Source: Acidobacteriota bacterium | GTDB lineage: Bacteria > Acidobacteriota > Thermoanaerobaculia > Thermoanaerobaculales > Thermoanaerobaculaceae | Reading direction: 5' to 3' | Length of the DNA stretch: 41,750 nt | Assembly: GCA_004298115.1 (NCBI GenBank) | Contig: SCRJ01000093.1 | Coordinates: forward strand, 1 to 41,750 | Shown: positions 38,210 through 41,750 of the stretch, one piece after another | Numbering within the stretch: position 1 is the first letter of the stretch | Layout of the letters: each line of letters begins with the position of its first letter | Made by a program: the position numbers and the translations under genes | The notes under the pieces: model-generated | The model's input: the letters and a program-made list of their open reading frames with translations, nothing else | Database searches by the model: none | Told to the model about the DNA's origin: nothing

Positions 38210-40750
38210 CTAGGTGGCGAACTGGTTCAAGGAGACGTAGTCCTTGATGTATTCCGGCACGAGCGTGCGGAACCTCTCGGGCACGGCCCGGAAGTCCCGC
38301 GTCGAGAACACAGGGTTGGTCGCGAGATCGGTAAACTGGCGCTGGTCGATGATGTCGCGCACCCGCCCGCTGGTGATATAGGCCTTGAAGTAGTGCTTGA
38401 TTGCAGGGATCGCCGAGGGCCGCTCGGGGACGTAGTCGGCCACGAACTTGGCGAACTCCTCTTCGAGTAGCTCGTCCTCGCTCTTGAAGCGTGGGATCAG
38501 GCCGAAAACCCTCTCCAGGATCTCGCGCAGGGTGATGCGCCGGTCCACAGCGGCGGCCTTCCGCAACTTGTCGAGGCTGTAATACTCCTCAGGCTTGTCG
38601 AAGACCTCGCGGTTGACGTAGTCGATCACGCGGTCCCATTGGCCTGAATCGACGGCGGCGACGATGACCGGATCTTCGCGGACGGCGTCTTCGAACCGCT
38701 CGAAGAACATGCGGTCGATCTTCATGCCCTCGTGGCCGATTGCCTCTTCTCGAACCGAGGCTAGGATGTCGGCGCCGAGGTGTTCGTACGTTCCCTGGTA
38801 CACGACCGGTCCGGTTCCGCCGCCTTCGTCGCGGGGTCTGCCGGTTGGGCGCGGCAGCTCGAGCACCTCGTCGTAGTTGAACTCGGTCTCGAAGTACTCG
38901 CAGTTGGCGAAGAAGTCCAAGAGCTTGAAAGCGGTCTTTTGGGGGTGGGTGACACCCGCTCGGATCTCGTCGTCGAAGAGCTGCTCCAGGAAGTCGTGCT
39001 TGCGCGTGCCGCGGCCCTTGATCTGGATGAAGTCCGTGGGCGAGAAGATGGGACGGAAGAGGCCCAGGTTGAGGAGGTCCGTGCAGTCGTAGCCTGTGGT
39101 CATCATTCCCACGGTGACGCAGACGCGCGCCTTGCTGGTCTTGTAGGACGGGATGACGTTGCCCGAGCCGAGCAGGTTGTTGTTGGCGAAATTGATGGTG
39201 AACTGCTGGGCATCGAGAACCGAGGAAGTAACCTGCACCGCGAAGTCCGATTGGTACCGGCCCGGGAACATGCGGTCGGCGATCTGGTTGAAGACCTGCG
39301 CCAGCTTGGCGGCATGGTTCTGGCTGACGGCATAGACGATGGACTTGCCGATCTCGCCGCTGACCGGATCGCGCAGGGCGTTGTCGAGGAAGGTCTTGCA
39401 GAAGAGCTGGTTGGTGGCCTCGGAGAAGAAGCGCTTCTCGAACTCCCGCTGCTTGAAGGTTTCCTGCTGGTCCTCACCGGTATCGTCGGTGAAGGAGACG
39501 ATAAAGCCCTCTTCCGAGAGCAGCTCCGTGGTGATCTCCGTCCGGGCGTCCACCACGGTCGGGTTGACCAGGTAGCCGTCCTTCACGCCGTCGAGCAGCG
39601 AGTAGCGGAAGGTGGGCTGGCCGCTTTCGCAACCGAAGGTGCGATAAGTGTCGAGCAGCAAGCGGCGTTCGGCCTCACGCGGGTCGCGGGTGCTCGGGCT
39701 GTCGATGTCGAACCGGCGCAGGTAATTCCGCGGTGTGGCGGTCAGACCCAGCTTGTAGCCGATGAAGTAGTCGAACACCGCGCGGGCGTTGCCGCCGATG
39801 GAACGATGGGCCTCGTCCGAGATCACCAGATCGAAGTCGGTCGGCGAAAAAAGGCGCTGGTACTTGTTGCTGAAAAGAAGCGATTGTACCGTGGTGACGA
39901 CGATTTCGACCCGTCGCCAGTCGTCGCGGTTCTCCTTGTAGATCACCGTCTCGAAGTCGGCGGAAAGCAAGCCAGCAAACGCCTTCCTGGCCTGCTCCTC
40001 CAGCTCCAGCCGGTCCACCAGAAACAGCACCCGTCGGGCGTTACCGGAACGCAGGAACAGCTTCACCACGGCGGCGGCGGTCAGCGTCTTGCCAGTGCCC
40101 GTCGCCATCTCGAGGAGAAAACGATCCTTGCCGTCCCGCACCGCGGCCTGCAACTGATGGATGGCTTTGAGCTGGTAGGGGCGCAGGAACCGCAGGTTAT
40201 TGGTCTGGATGTACGCGGCTCGCTCCGCCTCGTTCTTCCAGCCGGCCTCGGATTGGTACATCGGGCGCTGGGTCAGGACGATGTAGTCGTCGCCGACGCG
40301 CTCGTCGATTAGCCGCTGGGGGTTCGGCATGACCTGTTTGTAGCCAGTGACCGAGTCAGGGGTCGGGAACGAGGTGATGACGTAGGGGTTGCCGCGCTCC
40401 AGATCCCAGAAGTAGTGCAGGTTACCGTTCGAGAGGATGACGAAGCGGCAGCTCTGGGAGCGGGCGTACTTGCGGGCCTGTTCCTTGCCGACAAGGGGGT
40501 TCTTGCCCTCAGCCTTGGCCTCCAGGACGATCAGCGGGAATCCGCGGGCGTCGAGGAGCAGGAAATCGACGAAGCCGCGTGCGGCCTTCTCGAAGTCCTC
40601 GCCAAGCGAGTCGAGCTCCGCGCGCTTGATGGCAACGGTCGGCTCGAGCCGGATGTTTGCAGGGGCGTCACCCTCAGGAAAGAATCGCCAGCCTGCTGTT
40701 TCGAGCAGCCTATTGATCTTGATTCGGGCTGTGGCTTCTTTCCCGGACAC
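38210..40750 (-). CDS. hsdR: Type I restriction enzyme R subunit
   Basis: An 846-residue restriction/translocation subunit. The N-terminal nuclease domain has the PD-(D/E)xK residues D62 ('FVDFLLLDARG') and E77-x-K79 ('VLEAKAEGKNP') with Q91 (QARKYA). The SF2 helicase motor follows: Walker A 'ATGTGKT' (216-222), DEAH 'SDEAHRS' (311-317) and motif III 'LTATP' (336-340), plus 'VGMMTTGYDC' and 'QIKGRGTRKHD' (motifs V-VI). The C-terminal part ('ERPSAIPAIKHYFKAYITSGRVRDIIDQRQFTDLA') resembles the EcoEI-type (type IB) HsdR C-terminal domain. With the M-S protein it cuts unmodified DNA after ATP-driven translocation. The GTG at 40750 has GAGGAG 5 nt upstream. It is the first gene of the operon, 9 bp before hsdM-hsdS. 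Confidence 0.95.
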   Translation of the reverse strand: MSGKEATARIKINRLLETAGWRFFPEGDAPANIRLEPTVAIKRAELDSLGEDFEKAARGFVDFLLLDARGFPLIVLEAKAEGKNPLVGKEQARKYARSQSCRFVILSNGNLHYFWDLERGNPYVITSFPTPDSVTGYKQVMPNPQRLIDERVGDDYIVLTQRPMYQSEAGWKNEAERAAYIQTNNLRFLRPYQLKAIHQLQAAVRDGKDRFLLEMATGTGKTLTAAAVVKLFLRSGNARRVLFLVDRLELEEQARKAFAGLLSADFETVIYKENRDDWRRVEIVVTTVQSLLFSNKYQRLFSPTDFDLVISDEAHRSIGGNARAVFDYFIGYKLGLTATPRNYLRRFDIDSPSTRDPREAERRLLLDTYRTFGCESGQPTFRYSLLDGVKDGYLVNPTVVDARTEITTELLSEEGFIVSFTDDTGEDQQETFKQREFEKRFFSEATNQLFCKTFLDNALRDPVSGEIGKSIVYAVSQNHAAKLAQVFNQIADRMFPGRYQSDFAVQVTSSVLDAQQFTINFANNNLLGSGNVIPSYKTSKARVCVTVGMMTTGYDCTDLLNLGLFRPIFSPTDFIQIKGRGTRKHDFLEQLFDDEIRAGVTHPQKTAFKLLDFFANCEYFETEFNYDEVLELPRPTGRPRDEGGGTGPVVYQGTYEHLGADILASVREEAIGHEGMKIDRMFFERFEDAVREDPVIVAAVDSGQWDRVIDYVNREVFDKPEEYYSLDKLRKAAAVDRRITLREILERVFGLIPRFKSEDELLEEEFAKFVADYVPERPSAIPAIKHYFKAYITSGRVRDIIDQRQFTDLATNPVFSTRDFRAVPERFRTLVPEYIKDYVSLNQFAT

Positions 40751-40891
40751 TCAGGCTCCTCGTTCAGCGGCACTCATCGAGCGATATTACGCTGCGCTTC
40801 AGCCATGCGCCGGCTTGTGAGCGAGTTGCGCACGCCAGCGCCGCGACGGCCGATTCGGATAGCTGTAACGACCGCTCGGGTGCCGGGGCCG
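40751..40891. other. Gap upstream of hsdR
   Basis: A 141-bp gap between hsdR and the membrane-protein gene. A TAATAT hexamer on the minus strand (40789-40784), about 35 nt before the hsdR start, could be a -10 box, but no -35 was seen. There is no terminator or attC-like element here. Confidence 0.3.
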
Positions 40892-41722
40892 TCACTTCCC
40901 CTTCCAGACGGCCAGGAGGGCCATCGTAGCCTCCAAGCTGAACTTCCGGTAGAACTTGATGAAATCGATGTAGAGAACAAAGGCACCCAACGCGCTCATG
41001 ACCGCGAGAGAGGTGCCGACACGCCAAGGAACGAGACCAAAGACCGAACCAGTCACTGCAAGCCAGAACAGGAGAACACCCTCCAAGACGAGCGTCCGCG
41101 TGAAGCCATACAGTGCGACATAGTTCTGCATCTTCGGGACGTGAGCGGGAGCGTTCTCCAGCGCGTAGTGATACACCAACCGGAAGAAGTCACGCTCCTC
41201 GTCGGGCTTGGCCAGAGGCAACCCGCTGAGGTCGTACATCGTTGATGCGAACCCGTTCACCTTCTGCTTTATACAGTGGCGAAGGAGGGGATCAAGCGGC
41301 TTGGCGTAGAGAGGACGAAACCCGAGCCACGCCGCTATGCCCTCGATGCCCGACGCTGGGGCCAGGAGAACGGCCGTGAAGATTCTGATTGCGGCACGAG
41401 CCTTGCGCGCTTTCAGGGGACAGAGGAATCGGCCCGGGCGGTTACCGAGCAAATATCGCGATGGATATCCGAGTGTCCAGATCGCGTATCTCTCGACCGT
41501 GATGGACGAAATGAAGCTAAGAAGGTGGCCAACGACGTAGGCCAGGAGCACGAGCGGAACGAAAAACTGCACCTTTCCGAGAACATCAAATGGTACGAGG
41601 AGAGCGGACCAGCTCACGGGCTGCTGCGCAATCCGCCGAAGGACAACTACTGCACACAGAAAGACCGCCCCTGGGACTAGGTAACCAAGAAAATCATAGA
41701 GGGAAAAAGGGTTTTGCTTCAT
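40892..41722 (-). CDS. Membrane protein of unknown function next to the RM operon
   Basis: A 276-residue protein starting 'MKQNPFSLYDFLGYLVPGAVFLCAVVVLRRI', an N-terminal helix with a 'YDFLGYLVPG' motif. Further helices are predicted at 'VQFFVPLVLLAYVVGHLLSFISSITVERYAIW', 'LVLEGVLLFWLAVTGSVFGLVPW' and 'AVMSALGAFVLYIDFIKFYRKF'. The middle is a soluble, charged region ('KPDEERDFFRLVYHYALENAPAHVPKMQNYVALYGF'). I do not recognise a named family. The ATG at 41722 is preferred because it gives the compact N-terminus; an ATG at 41737 (15 nt upstream) is possible. GC content is clearly below that of the left half of the window. It lies 141 bp upstream of hsdR on the same strand and could belong to the same acquired region; whether its N-terminus is complete depends on the start choice near the right edge. 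Confidence 0.7.
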   Translation of the reverse strand: MKQNPFSLYDFLGYLVPGAVFLCAVVVLRRIAQQPVSWSALLVPFDVLGKVQFFVPLVLLAYVVGHLLSFISSITVERYAIWTLGYPSRYLLGNRPGRFLCPLKARKARAAIRIFTAVLLAPASGIEGIAAWLGFRPLYAKPLDPLLRHCIKQKVNGFASTMYDLSGLPLAKPDEERDFFRLVYHYALENAPAHVPKMQNYVALYGFTRTLVLEGVLLFWLAVTGSVFGLVPWRVGTSLAVMSALGAFVLYIDFIKFYRKFSLEATMALLAVWKGK

Positions 41723-41750
41723 ACGTTCATCACCCATCGAGACAATTCAC

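Overview
The window is a GC-rich stretch of a Gram-negative (diderm) bacterial chromosome. Diderm character is shown by a type IV pilus secretin set (pilMNOPQ), a LolA-like periplasmic carrier, two lipobox proteins and a predicted outer-membrane DUF3187 protein. Gene order (tgt-yajC-secD-secF, pilM-N-O-P-Q, accB-accC, rsmB-fmt), Ala/Pro-rich linkers and the HEAT and TPR proteins would fit Acidobacteriota (for example Thermoanaerobaculia) or a deltaproteobacterial-type lineage. That placement is an inference, because there is no rRNA gene here. No rRNA, tRNA, CRISPR array, transposase or integrase gene was seen.

Layout. 1-1029: a HEAT-repeat secreted protein cut by the left edge, overlapped by a tiny zinc-ribbon gene. 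1230-6164 (minus): a TPR protein, a Roadblock/LC7 protein, accB, accC, aroK and a metallophosphoesterase form a tightly packed run. 6331-14675 (minus): the pilus operon pilMNOPQ is followed by a small lipoprotein and an 840-residue IPT/TIG lipoprotein, and closes with a clear intrinsic terminator. Its promoter diverges from that of rpmB (plus). 15282-22840 (minus): a bifunctional (p)ppGpp synthetase/hydrolase, then secF, secD, yajC, tgt and a lolA-like gene. 22875-29116: serine acetyltransferase (minus); a divergent TGS/degenerate-ThrRS-domain/uridine-kinase-like protein (plus); then nicotinamidase, HU, rsmB and fmt (minus). 29257-34060 (plus): an MFS exporter, a DUF3187 protein, a CoA-binding protein, infC with a probable AUC start, and L-lysine 6-transaminase.

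From about 34.87 kb to the right end the character changes. GC is visibly lower and codon use looser. The region holds a type I restriction-modification operon (hsdR, a fused hsdM-hsdS, and a small protein with a HEPN-type RNxxxH motif) and a membrane protein of unknown function. The restriction operon ends in an attC-like imperfect palindrome that contains the last gene's stop codon. This looks like an acquired defence module.

Two non-coding signals run through the core part. One is a family of 7-bp-period tandem arrays (units such as GGACCAC, GGTGCCC, GATCCGC) found only between genes. The other is a longer dispersed intergenic repeat, present in three related copies (about 1056-1226, 17498-17749, 25600-25897), each joined to such a heptamer array. 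Several genes (relA, fmt, the TPR gene) have a -10-like hexamer only 6-8 nt upstream of the start codon, suggesting leaderless mRNAs.
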